Assembly (NCBI RefSeq): GCF_000143415.4
Contig: NW_003314281.1
Location: 2,107,149 to 2,171,148, forward strand
DNA length: 64,000 bases
Reading direction: 5' to 3'
Source: Selaginella moellendorffii
Lineage: Eukaryota; Streptophyta; Lycopodiopsida; Selaginellales; Selaginellaceae
The notes under the pieces are model-generated. The model made no database searches. It saw only the letters and a list, made by a program, of their open reading frames with translations, and was not told where the DNA came from. The position numbers and the translations under genes were made by a program. Below, one piece after another: positions 36,442 to 45,933 of the stretch (positions are counted from its first letter, which is position 1; each line of letters starts with the position of its first letter).

Positions 36442-36633
36442 ATGGCATGAGGCCTCACGCTATCTTTGACCCCTGCTAGCCTGTTGCTATATTCCTTTTG
36501 CCTTGCTGCAACTGTATATATTTTTGTGTGCGTGACTAGTCACCCATACAAAAATATATACAATTGCAGCAAGGCAAAAGGAATATGGCAATAGGCTAGC
36601 AGGGGCCAAAGATTGCATGAGGCCTCATGCCAT
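36442..36633. repeat. Inverted repeat, about 95-bp arms, copy 1
   Basis: A near-perfect hairpin centred on GTGACTAGTCAC at about 36533-36543. The left arm runs from the motif at 36442 (GGCATGAGGCCTCACG) through CTGCTAGCCTGTTGC and TTGCCTTGCTGCAA. The right arm mirrors it and ends in the motif at 36612-36633. It lies about 190 bp upstream of the gene A start. In copy 2 the centre has been replaced (see 59448-59844). Confidence 0.85.
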
Positions 36634-36828
36634 CTTGATATACACACAGCTGCAGGTAAGTAAAAACATACATGACAATACGCTAGCCATGAAATTGCAA
36701 GGGCCCAAGATGGCATGTGGCCTCATGCCATTTCTAAATGTGGTCCTAAGCCATTCCATGGTGAACATACCAGGAAGCACAAGTGCCGAATATCAAGAGG
36801 AAGCGGTAGCCACACCAAAGACAGTGCC

Positions 36829-36888
36829 GCTCGCAACACCGCAACTACTCGTAGCGCCGCTCGCAACACCGCAACTGCTCGTAGCGCC
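36829..36888 (+). repeat. 30-bp tandem repeat, copy-number variable
   Basis: Unit CCGCTCGCAACACCGCAACT plus CTCGTAGCG, present twice here and once in copy 2 (near 60100). It is followed by degenerate CCGCTCGCA phrases up to about 36990. Confidence 0.7.
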
Positions 36889-37083
36889 GCTCGCACAAAC
36901 TGCCACTCGCATAAACTGCCGCTCGCAATGGCGCTCGCAATGCCGCAACCGCTCGTAGACGCATAAACCACAGCTCACAACGCCGCTTACACAAGCAGCG
37001 CTCACTGCGCTCAGTGGAACCAAGAACATGGCGCACAAAAATGATAGACCTAGGAATGAGTTCGAGAATTCAAAAATAACACA

Positions 37084-38760
37084 CGCTTGAACGTCACATC
37101 AAATCCTCTGACAAACCAGATCTTATGATTCCTTTGACAAATTTTAAACTGAGTAGCTTCTAGACTTTGCTGTCGGAGGTTGAACTTTGTCACATCATCG
37201 ATCCAGCTGTGCCATGTCAGTGATTTGAACTTTGCCATGCCATGTCAGCGATCCGCGCCAAGATTATTCGCCATGTAAAGGAATAATTATGTTGTGTGTG
37301 TACGTCCATTTATGGCAATATAAGGCCACACGCCATTCAAAGAATAATGCTAGTTGAGCATTTTTTGGTGCATTTTTGGGTTCAAAATTGCATGAGCCCA
37401 CACGCTATAAAGTTTACCTGTACCAAAAATAGAAACAGCTTTATTTACTTGGGAATTTAAGTGGTTGAGGCATTTTTAAACTTACAAACACATGCCCTAC
37501 TTACATTCCTTTGGTTGCTTAAAATTCAATAATATTATAAACCCTTCTTTTTGCATTTTCAATGTTTTCAATTATGGTTTTTGATTTTCGCAGGACCAGC
37601 CTAGTAATCTATTTGCATCCCGTCATGTTTATAGCTAGCTTTCGTTTGTCCCCTTCGCTAACCTGAGATACATCTGCTCGGCATCTGCCTCTTACAGCAT
37701 TTGCCCAGAAAGGGCATCTTTCTTCACGTAGCATTTGCCACATGTTTAGGGTTTAGGGTTTAGGGTTTAGCAATTCAGTAGCTTGATAAACATGCAAATA
37801 CAAAACTTGATGCAAAATCCTTTGCTATGTCAGGACCATAAACACACTTCAAAAGAGAGGGTCCTTTCATTTCATAACTCCTTACGTAGATCTTGGTGAA
37901 ACCAGAGTTAGTGAAGTTAGTTTCTTGTGATGCCGCATCTGATTGTGATGTCCCTTTGTAGTGTCAATGGAAAGGTCAATGCACACTAAACTGTAAAATC
38001 TTGGAGCAAAATAACGGTCGGATCTATGGCAAATGCCCCTGAAACATTGTAAGGCTCGTGTGGTCTCATGTGGTGTCCGATCGAGATGCTTTTTTGCAGG
38101 GTCATCAAGAAAGACATTGTATACCATTCTATAAAATCTAGTTGCGATCTAACGGTTGGATCTCCAGAAAACTCAAAAAAATCTCACACGTGTCAGAATA
38201 TTCTAGGAATATACTCCTATGCGCCCTTAAAAATGGCATGCGGCCCCACGCCATTCAAGAGATAACGCCAGATGACGCCGAGCATTTTGTGGTGCATTTT
38301 TTGGGATCAAAATTGCATGAGCCCACACGCTTGAACGTCACATCAAATCCTTTGACAAACCAGATCTTATTATTCCTCTGACAAATTTCAAACTGAGTAG
38401 CTTCTAGACTTTGCTGTCGGAGGTTGAACTTTGTCACATCATGTCCTTGCCTCGATCCAGCTGTGCCATGTCAGTGATTCGAACTTTGCCATGCCATGTC
38501 AGCGATCCGCGCCAAGATTATTCGCCGTGTAACTGCTCGGCATCTGCCTCTTACAGCATTTGCCCAGAAAGGGCATCTTTCTTCACGCAGCATTTGCCAC
38601 ATGTTTAGGGTTTAGGGTTTAGCAATTCAATAGCTTGATAAACATGCAAATACAGAACTTGATGCAAAATCGTTTGATATGTCAGGACCATAAACACATT
38701 TCAATAGAGAGGGTCCTTTCATTTCATAACTCCTTACGTAGATCTTGGTGAAACCAGAGT
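37084..38760 (+). repeat. Internal direct duplication in the spacer, copy 1
   Basis: The block starting ACGCTTGAACGTCACATC at 37083 recurs at 38329. The block CTGCTCGGCATCTGCCTCTT at 37674 recurs at 38538, followed each time by telomere-like repeats and by TAGCTTGATAAACATGCAAA. Around 37900-38110 and 38760-38970 the same GGTGAAACCAGAGTTAGTGA block is also repeated. Copy 2 has a related but rearranged arrangement (60325, 60963, 61706). Confidence 0.75.
37744..37772 (+). repeat. Telomere-like TTTAGGG run, copy 1
   Basis: GTTTAGGG repeated as TTTAGGG units (three plus a partial), with a second shorter run at 38604-38622. Copy 2 has four units at 61034-61068. The plant telomere repeat inside an element spacer can act as a telo-box (AAACCCTA on the other strand), a known plant promoter element. 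The unit number differs between copies, as expected from slippage. Confidence 0.85.
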
Positions 38761-39044
38761 TAGTGAAGTTGGTTTCTTGTGATCCTGCATCTGTGATGTC
38801 CCTTTGCAGTGTCGATGGAAAGGTCAATGCACACCAAACTGTAGAATCTTGGAGCAAAATAACGGTCGGATCTATGGCAAATGCCCCTGAAACATTGTAA
38901 GGCTCGTATGGTCTCATGTGGTGTCCAATCGAGATGCTTCTTTGCAGGGTCATCAAGAAGGACATTGTATACCATTCTTTATTTAGCTGAACATCTGGCA
39001 TTTTTGGAAATACAAGATGCTTTGGAATATCCAATCATGCATGG

Positions 39045-39054
39045 TATAAATATA
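39045..39054 (+). promoter_or_regulatory. TATA box for gene B, copy 1
   Basis: TATAAATATA followed by a GC-richer transition (GCGAGGG). The same sequence is at 62042-62051 in copy 2. It is about 600 bp upstream of the proposed ATG. The interval includes a CTCGCG-rich leader at 39280-39430. It is the only good TATA box in the right orientation upstream of gene B. Confidence 0.55.
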
Positions 39055-41067
39055 GCGAGGGTATTAAATGATATCCCAATCATGATCTTTCCTTTGGATT
39101 TCGCGTGCATGCAGTCCGAGGAATGATGAGGTTGCGGATTTCTTTTGGATTTCACGTGCATGCATGCGCGCGGCGATCCAGAAATTAATGGTGGCGCCCA
39201 AGTCCGAGGAATGATGACGTGGCGGGATTACCAACCGTCGTGACATTTCGCGCGTGTGAGGTTAGGTTTTGCATCGTACTCGCGCTCGCACACTCGCGCT
39301 CGCATCGCACTCCCACTCGCGATCACGCTCACATTTGCGCTCATCTACCTTCTCTACAGGTTTCTCATGTGCATCGGCATCCACTCGCGCTTGCATCACA
39401 CTCGCGCTTGCATCGCGCTCGTGTGCATCGGCATCCACTTCAAGACACACCCAGTTTGTAACTTCGCCGCCAACTCCGGCGCCCACTCCGCCACCCACAC
39501 GCAGCCCACTTGGCGTCCCGGGAGATTTCAGCGCCACTCTCCAACTGTAAGAGGCAGAGTAGCGTTGCTGCTACGATCCGCTGCACACACAGTGCACATT
39601 CACCAGCGAGTCCGGCCTCGATTGTCATGCCTCCATTCGGCTTTAAATGGTAAGTCTTTTAGGCCAAGTAGAAAATGGCATGAGGCCACATGCCATTCAG
39701 TAGCAACATTGGCATGCACTGATTGGGCTCTCGAGTGCAGTCCGGTTACAGATGGCATGTAGCCTCACGCCATCTTAGGATGCAGCCTCAAGACATCTGA
39801 TGCAGTGGTGAATGGCGTGTGGCCTCACGTTATTTCCAGCTGCTTGCTTTTCATCTGTCAGCTCTAATTGTTGTGCATTTCTGAACAGGCGAGGAATTGC
39901 GTTCTTCTTCCAGCCACTGTCAACGTGGATGCAGAGAAGGGGGAGGAGCTCACCAGTTGGACTTTCAGGATGGAAGGCGAGGATCTGAGGCTGTACAACA
40001 CAGATGGTGGGAGAAAAGAATGCATGGGGATCCTCATCCAAGTGACAGACACTCCATGCAGTTCCATGCAAGAATATGGACTGGCACTTGTGGTAGAGAC
40101 AGCGTCCGCCTTCAAGATCCACCTTGCACATCCTAGCGGCTTCCCGGAGGGGGGCAGCGGTTATGAGGAATTCCTAGAGGGAGCTAGGGAGAGGTTGTCC
40201 AGGAGGCCCACAATTTCAAAGACGCTGCGGGTCTATGAAGATCACATGGAATCCACGGACCTCACCTACGGCGATGTTCAAAAACTATATTCCAACATTG
40301 AGCCGTTAAGAGTGCCTCCAGTTCGCGAAGCGAAGGGGAAGGGGGTCGATCTGGAAACTACCCCGAAGCAGAAAAGGGTGGTCAAGCTCAAGCCGACGTT
40401 CGACTCTCCTGCTCCAAAAAAGAAGCTACTCGGTGATGCCATTGCCTCGGGTTCGAACACTACACCCACCAAAAAGAAGAGCCGCAAAGAGCAGAAAGAG
40501 CAAGAAGAGGCAACAAAAATCGTCGCAGATAATAGTACTTGTTACTATTCCAACAAAGTATATACAATCGACGTGAGCCGTATCGACATCCAAAGCAAAT
40601 ACAACCACAGGCTAGTATCTGATGAGTGGGTGGAGAAACTGAAGCAGAAGATGCTGGCAAGTCCAGTAACACCCGACATCGCAGACGTGATCCCCTACTA
40701 CCGAACAATGAAGGGCGAGACAAGGTTTCCAGACTTGATCAATAGGAAGGTGTTGGACGATCAGAACATCCGGTTCTATGCCGTCTCCGGGCAGCATTCT
40801 AGCTTGGCAATGCAAGAGATAGTTGTGGATATTATGGTGGGCGAGGAGGTGAAGAAAGTCTTCAAGACAAGAGTTGTCCGCCTGATAAAAGGCAATTCGC
40901 CCCTCCGATCTATCATATACATCTCCCACGCGCAGAATGTCAAGCAAGAAACGTGCTACAAATCGGGTCTGCACGAGACATTGGCACGAACACGGAAGCT
41001 CTGGGTTCAACTGAAGAAGCCACAAAAACCAGGACAAGGACGTGCACTAGCAACTAGCACCTGGCAG

Positions 41068-41121
41068 GTAAGCCTTGTTGCATGTGGCATAGCATGTGGC
41101 CTCATGCCATTTCCATTGCAG
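41068..41121 (+). other. 54-nt intron bearing the palindrome
   Basis: Donor CAG/GTAAGCC, acceptor CCATTGCAG, motif at 41089-41110. The length is a multiple of three without stops, so the frame is also open unspliced (18 extra residues including ACGLMPF). Removing it joins STWQ to KFSSLL. Confidence 0.65.
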
Positions 41122-42576
41122 AAATTCTCGAGTCTTCTCTCGAAAACACTGGGGGTCAATGACACACTCAGCATCCATAACATTCTACTCGCGACAAAAG
41201 TTGTTTTTGACAAATGGGTAGATGTGCTGAGGAGGTACTATGACGGGGAGTTGCTAAACTCAATGGGTGTGGAGGACGGCCGGAAGCCCAATGATTTGAA
41301 GCTCAACGCCTTGCGTTTCTCGCGGTCTCTAGACGACGACGACCTTCTGACAGTGGCTAATGCTCTTCTACATGGTGAGGTAGTCTTCAACAAGACCAAA
41401 ATGACTCCCGGCCATATTGTGACATACGAGGACTTGTGCACGACTCTGAGAGCTCTTGCGCTATTGAAGGATTGGATCTTCGAGCAAGTGGCCGTGGAGA
41501 GGGTGAGCATCGACACCACACAAGAGATGATGGAAGAGCTGGAGTTGTCAAATGAAGACATCGACGAGTACGTGAAGGGGGCCCCCAAGTTCATCGATCT
41601 GCTACGGGATGCCACGGAAAGTAAAGCTGAGAAGTTGGATCAGTATCCAAATTTCATTAAGAGGGATGTCGACCGCCGGCTTCAGAAACAGCTCTCAGCA
41701 GAGGCCTATCGAGAACCTTACTGGGTATACGTGAATTCGGATGAGGATCAAAGGTGGAGGAGCATCGTTTCCTGCGGAGATGAGCAGGTCAAGAATATTT
41801 TTTGTGTGATGGACTTCACAAACGAGGAGATCACTCATGCAGATGAAGTCAGCTCCATCATTGACTTAATGGTGGGACTTGCGGAGGTGGAATCTTCAGT
41901 CCACTATATAATCTACGACTCCGAATCCTATCACAAGTTCTAGAAGGCTTTGAACGAGGTGAAGGCTCGGTTGAAAGGCAAAGAGATGCAGGAGATCCAT
42001 GGGATAATGGCTAAGAAGAAGATACCGACGAATGTCCGCATCTTCACACTCGCCCTTGTTATTGGTCCTGCAGTAGAGTGGGACTGGAGTGACTTCCCAG
42101 CTTCGTTCGACAAGGCCGATCGAATTGATCTAAGGGAGGTCAATTTACCCGTGCCTGAGGAACTGAAGACGGCTATGGAGCTTTCGAATCCAGAGAAAGC
42201 TCCAGGTGCAGCATGGGAAATGCTCAGCTGGGTCTTCAACGCAATAGCGGGTGGGTCACCTGCTTCCGACTCCAAGGGCAAATGCATTGTCGAGTACAAC
42301 TGCGGCGGACTATTCTTTCGAGCCGCACTACTCAAGGGTGTCCGGTGTGTTGCGGTGACAAACTCCATTGAAGAGGTGACTTCAATGGAGCATATAATTA
42401 CAGTTGCCAAAGAAAAACAGTATCTTCTCTGCGAACCTGGTGAGTACGCACTTTAAGTTTAAATGTTATCTCATAAGCTCTGTATGCAGGAGCGTGGCCA
42501 CCCCCAGATGCTGAAACGGCGTTAACAGCTACTGTTGAAGATACCCATGTTGGGCCGAGCTCACAACCTGCACAAG

Positions 42577-42944
42577 GTAAGGTCACGTGAGGCCTCATGC
42601 CATTTTGATTATAGATCGTTGTGAATATTCAGACACGAGGACTGAAAAGCACACTGGTGGCGCGTCGAAGAAGGACGAAAAGACAAGCAATAGGAAAAAA
42701 GGAGGTACAAATTATATTTGTAATGGCGTGTGGTCTCATGCCATTCCTTGCAGGAGACACTTCTTCAAAGGCAAAACAAGCAAGCACCAGCCAAGCTCAA
42801 ACTGACAATGGTCATAAAAAGCGAAAGCACGTTGGACAATCGTCGGGATCAAAGGCGTTTGATTCGAAAAGGAAGAAGGGCAACGAAAAGATGATAGGTA
42901 ATGCCTCGCGGTTATGGCGTGTGTGCTCATGCCATTCATTGCAG
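42577..42944 (+). other. Three tiny introns with the palindrome (38, 49, 47 nt)
   Basis: 42577-42614, 42705-42753 and 42898-42944. Each has a consensus donor (GTAAGG, GTACAA, GTAATG), the quasi-palindrome (42583, 42723, 42914) and an acceptor within about 15 nt after it (GATTATAG, CCTTGCAG, CATTGCAG). All are phase 1, after a G. The exons between them are 90 and 144 nt and encode a basic, low-complexity linker. Removing them keeps the frame. Confidence 0.65.
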
Positions 42945-44407
42945 ATCAAGGGCTGAGTGAAAGCAGCCAGTCACCACCTCCTGACTCAGATTCCTATGGC
43001 GGACTCCCCTTCCCCAATCTCAATGGAGAGGTACAATGGATGAGGGATGCTTTTCAAGTCAGGGCCACGTTTTTCTCATCTCGTCGTCTTCGAAGGGTGC
43101 AAGAACGTGCAGAAACCATGTTAAGACAGTCGGGTGAGGATTTGGTCCTAGGTCACGCACTACAACAGGCTATGGATGTCTTGTATGTTGAGATGGAGAC
43201 TCGGCCAGATGATTTTCCCAAGATGGTCCTGGAAGAACAAGCCATCCAGCCTGAGCAGCCTATGGAAGAAATGCAGGAGGGGGATGAGGAGCCAGAGAAA
43301 GATAATGAGCAGGAAGAGCAGAAGGACGAAGAGGAGGACAAAGAAGAGGAGGACGAAGAAGAGGAGGACGAAGAGGACTTGGATGGTCCTCACAATGGTG
43401 ACGATCACAATAACGACGACGATGATGATGACGGCGATGGCCAGCCTGAGGTGGCCAAAGAGCAGCAGAGGAAGGTCATACAAGACAAACCATTAGGTAA
43501 ATAATAGTACATCCATTCCTAACCTTTTACCATTTCTAACATTGTCCATGTAGGTCGCAAAGCAAATGGTAAGTAGAGATTATTCAGTTGAATTAAGATA
43601 CAAACTCTAGCCTTTAGTGTCGAGGAAGGATAGTGCCAAGCAAGGGTCGAAACGTATGTCCAATCCTTCAGAATCAACAGTGCGCCCAAGTGATATCGGT
43701 CCTAGTTCCTCAATAGCAATTGATGGTAAATACAGTATAGTCGATTCAATGTGCTAATGAGTTTGTTTTTAGTAGCCAGTAGGGAGGATACCATCTCAAT
43801 CGAAGGGAGATATTTGGACATGCATATGGATCCGCCAGTGGACTCTACTTGCCTACAAGAGTCATCAGAGCTGGTGGAGGCTACTATCCATATCAACGCC
43901 AAGCAAGCTGACCACACTCCACTTGATGCTGCCCATACCACTGAGTCAATCTTGTCCACGTATCCAACTGACAGTGACCAGGCGCCATTGGACCCGCATG
44001 AGGCCACCCCAGCCGCCGAGCCAGTCATATCCTCATTTCCAACGGACTCAACATGTGCCCAATCGTCTGACTACGCGCCGTTGGAACCTCCCTACACCGC
44101 CCCTGCTGCCTGTTCGGTCATGTCCACTTTGCCAACGGAGGCACCAGCTGAAATTGCGTGTGATCACACGCCATCGGAACCACCCCATGCCACTGTTGAG
44201 CCAGTTGTACCAGAGTCTACAGCTAAAATGGCATGTGCCCACACGCCATCGGATGCGATTGACCCCACATTGCAGAGGAGAGTATTTCCGCCCTTCACGT
44301 TTCCTCGACCAAAACCCTCTCAACGACCATCGGGAGCACCATTCGCTAATATTGTAGATGGTAAAATTGACTTGTACCATTTTTTATGCTGACGCATTTC
44401 ATTTCAG

Positions 44408-45270
44408 AGTCACGGCGAAGGTACTGTATCGTTTTTGATCTGAACGGTGTCCTTTTCTCCCATGAGCGTGGCTCGTCCTCAAATGTCACTACACCCTCCA
44501 AAGCCTGCGGTCGCAAGTTGGTCAAAAGAGACAGATTCACATTAATCACACGGGAGAAACTGCAGGATCTAATAATGACCATGCGACACTTAAAACAGAG
44601 GGCTGGGTTCAATTTGCAATTGGGAGTTTGGACATCCATGATGCGCCACAATGCGTTAACGTTGCTACAGATGATGCACGATCAGACGCGAGTAATATTA
44701 CCATTTGACTTTCTCCTAACGCAGGAGGATTGCTTGACTATGGTCCATGTGAGGGGTAGCAAGCCCATCTTCGTCAAGCCAGAGGCTGTAGTGATGAACC
44801 GGACTGCTCGGTCAAGTGAAATCCTCATCATCGATGACTCGCCGATTAAAACTGCAGCGAACACGCACACATATGCAGTGCACCCCATCTCTTGCAGTAT
44901 GGAAACTAGGGAGAAGAAACTGTATGTTCTGGGGGACCTTGCAAAACGGCTTGGAGCGATGGTGATAGAGAACCGGCCAGTCTAGGAGGTGGCTGCAGAA
45001 ATCAACCAAATGGCAGATGGAATGGTATATCAGAAGCCATTTGATTGGACAGACACCAGTCATCATTTATGGCATGTATATTGTCTAGCCAAGCACTATC
45101 CGCATCTCCATAATCTGCTCAACCGGATGGGTTCTTCGACCACTGAACATGAGCGTGGACGTATTAGAGAAGAGATGGCATTACTATTGGGTTTAAATCC
45201 TGATAGTGTGGAGAGTGATGAAATTCCAAGATTATTATATAGGCATTGGAGGCAAAAAATAACAGTCTGA
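44408..45270 (+). other. FCP1/NIF-type HAD domain exon
   Basis: The last exon of gene B. Conserved blocks: FDLNGVLFSH (motif I, with Asn in the second catalytic Asp position, as in some plant NIF-domain proteins), LQLGVWTSMMRHNALTLL (motif II, Thr-Ser), a central LLTQEDC, and ILIIDDSPIKTAANTHTYAV (motif III, Asp-Asp). In active FCP1/SCP phosphatases the second Asp of DxDx(T/V) is the acid-base residue. Its replacement suggests altered or lost catalysis. TAG at 44983-44985 precedes the last 94 codons. Confidence 0.65.
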
Positions 45271-45667
45271 GATGGCATGTATTTATTTAAAAATGTAACT
45301 TATTATGGCATAGGGTTCCATGCCATTGTATTAATATTAAAACACAATTCGTTGAGAGGATTTGCATTATACTAGAAGTGTTACAGCATGTTATTGAAAG
45401 TCTACGAAGTTGTTTTATTAATAAGAGGAAAGTAAAGATTGAATGGGGACTTGGGCTCCACCTAGACTCGGAGCAACTGAGCCAATATTAAAAGGATGGA
45501 AAGAAATTGGACGACGATGACAAGGAGAAGAGAGAGGTGAAGCAGTGGCAGGGGGAGAAGTGATTGAGTAGACATTTCCTTGTTTAAAATAAAATGGCAT
45601 GTGCCTCAATGCAGTTGAATTTTGTTATATTTATATACTATATAAAGGTTTGGAAACCTTATTTTAC

Positions 45668-45693
45668 AAGTGGGATAATGACAATTCCCACTT
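45668..45693. repeat. Subterminal hairpin at the right end
   Basis: AAGTGGGA, ten-base loop, TCCCACTT. The right arm is the inner part of the TIR itself. It could position a transposase or simply be a remnant of a duplicated TIR core. Confidence 0.6.
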
Positions 45694-45707
45694 TAACAAA
45701 ATAGAGC
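45686..45707 (-). repeat. Right terminal inverted repeat, copy 1
   Basis: On the minus strand it begins GCTCTATTTTG and ends AAAGTGGGA, matching the left TIR at 21 of 22 positions. Homology with the left end does not extend convincingly inward. Confidence 0.85.
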
Positions 45708-45853
45708 TTGTAGTTAGTGATGTCAACCTAGTTAGCTTCTCCTCCACTCCCAAAAACTTTTTGGATGAACACATTGGTTGCAACAATAAGGGTGATGACT
45801 TCGTTAAGGGACAATGACTATGACTTGGAGAGCTCTTTTGTAAGAGTCCAACA

Positions 45854-45933
45854 ATAGTCTAGCTAGCCTTCTCTAACATTCGGAAGTTGGGGTACACCAA
45901 CTTCCAAATGTTAGAGAAGGCTAGCTGGACTAT
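45854..45933. repeat. Foldback element, 37-bp arms
   Basis: Arms 45854-45890 and 45897-45933 pair almost perfectly (ATAGTCTAGCTAGCC... against ...GGCTAGCTGGACTAT) with a six-base loop. It lies about 150 bp beyond the right end of the 14-kb element. Possibly a tiny foldback MITE or the ends of a deleted one. It could also form a small RNA hairpin. Confidence 0.8.

Larger units (their letters stand above)
39647..45270 (+). pseudogene. Gene B, copy 1: possible ParB-like plus FCP1-like protein, two TAG codons
   Basis: Proposed exons: 39647-39649 (ATG only), 39889-41067, 41122-42439, 42490-42576, 42615-42704, 42754-42897, 42945-43496, 43554-43568, 43618-43725, 43773-44360, 44408-45270. All junctions are GT...AG and the joined length is exactly 1,649 codons ending TGA. 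Order in the protein: unknown N terminus; Lys-rich stretch about 145-215; segment about 225-390 with AVSGQHSSLAMQ near 300, resembling the GxHR box of ParB/Srx-like domains (tentative); helical region to about 830; basic NLS-like patches (HKKRKH, SKRKKG); Glu/Asp run about 1045-1100; Pro/Thr-rich repeats; FCP1/NIF-type HAD domain about 1362-1580 (FDLNGVLF, GVWTSMM, ILIIDDSP). In-frame TAG at 41941-41943 and 44983-44985 break it. Confidence 0.62.
31567..45707. mobile_element. 14.1-kb TIR element, copy 1 (complete)
   Basis: Bounded by 22-bp terminal inverted repeats at 31567-31588 and 45686-45707 (21 of 22 bases pair). Contents: a small acidic ORF and transposase-like gene A on the minus strand, a 3.4-kb spacer with inverted repeats, telomere-like repeats and a TATA box, and the multi-exon gene B on the plus strand. 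About 30 copies of a 22-bp quasi-palindrome are spread from end to end. A second copy starts at 55146 with a different left flank, so it moved as a unit. TGTAG occurs just outside both ends (29825-29829 before the solo LTR, and 45709-45713) and may be a target-site duplication, with one or two unexplained bases between it and the TIRs. Confidence 0.82.

Noticed and set aside
37744-37772. A true chromosome end or interstitial telomere
   Set aside because: Only three to five units, located at the same place in both element copies.
39627-39649. Gene B start at the ATG at 39627
   Set aside because: Splicing from this ATG puts exon 2 out of frame, and copy 2 has ACG at the same site.
43160-43483. 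Minus-strand Val/Leu-rich frame that looks like a membrane protein
   Set aside because: It is the antisense of the Glu/Asp-rich exon of gene B.
31791-45615. A CRISPR array made of the recurring 22-bp motif
   Set aside because: Spacing is irregular (tens to thousands of bases), the motifs vary, both strands are equivalent because of the dyad, and this is plant nuclear DNA.
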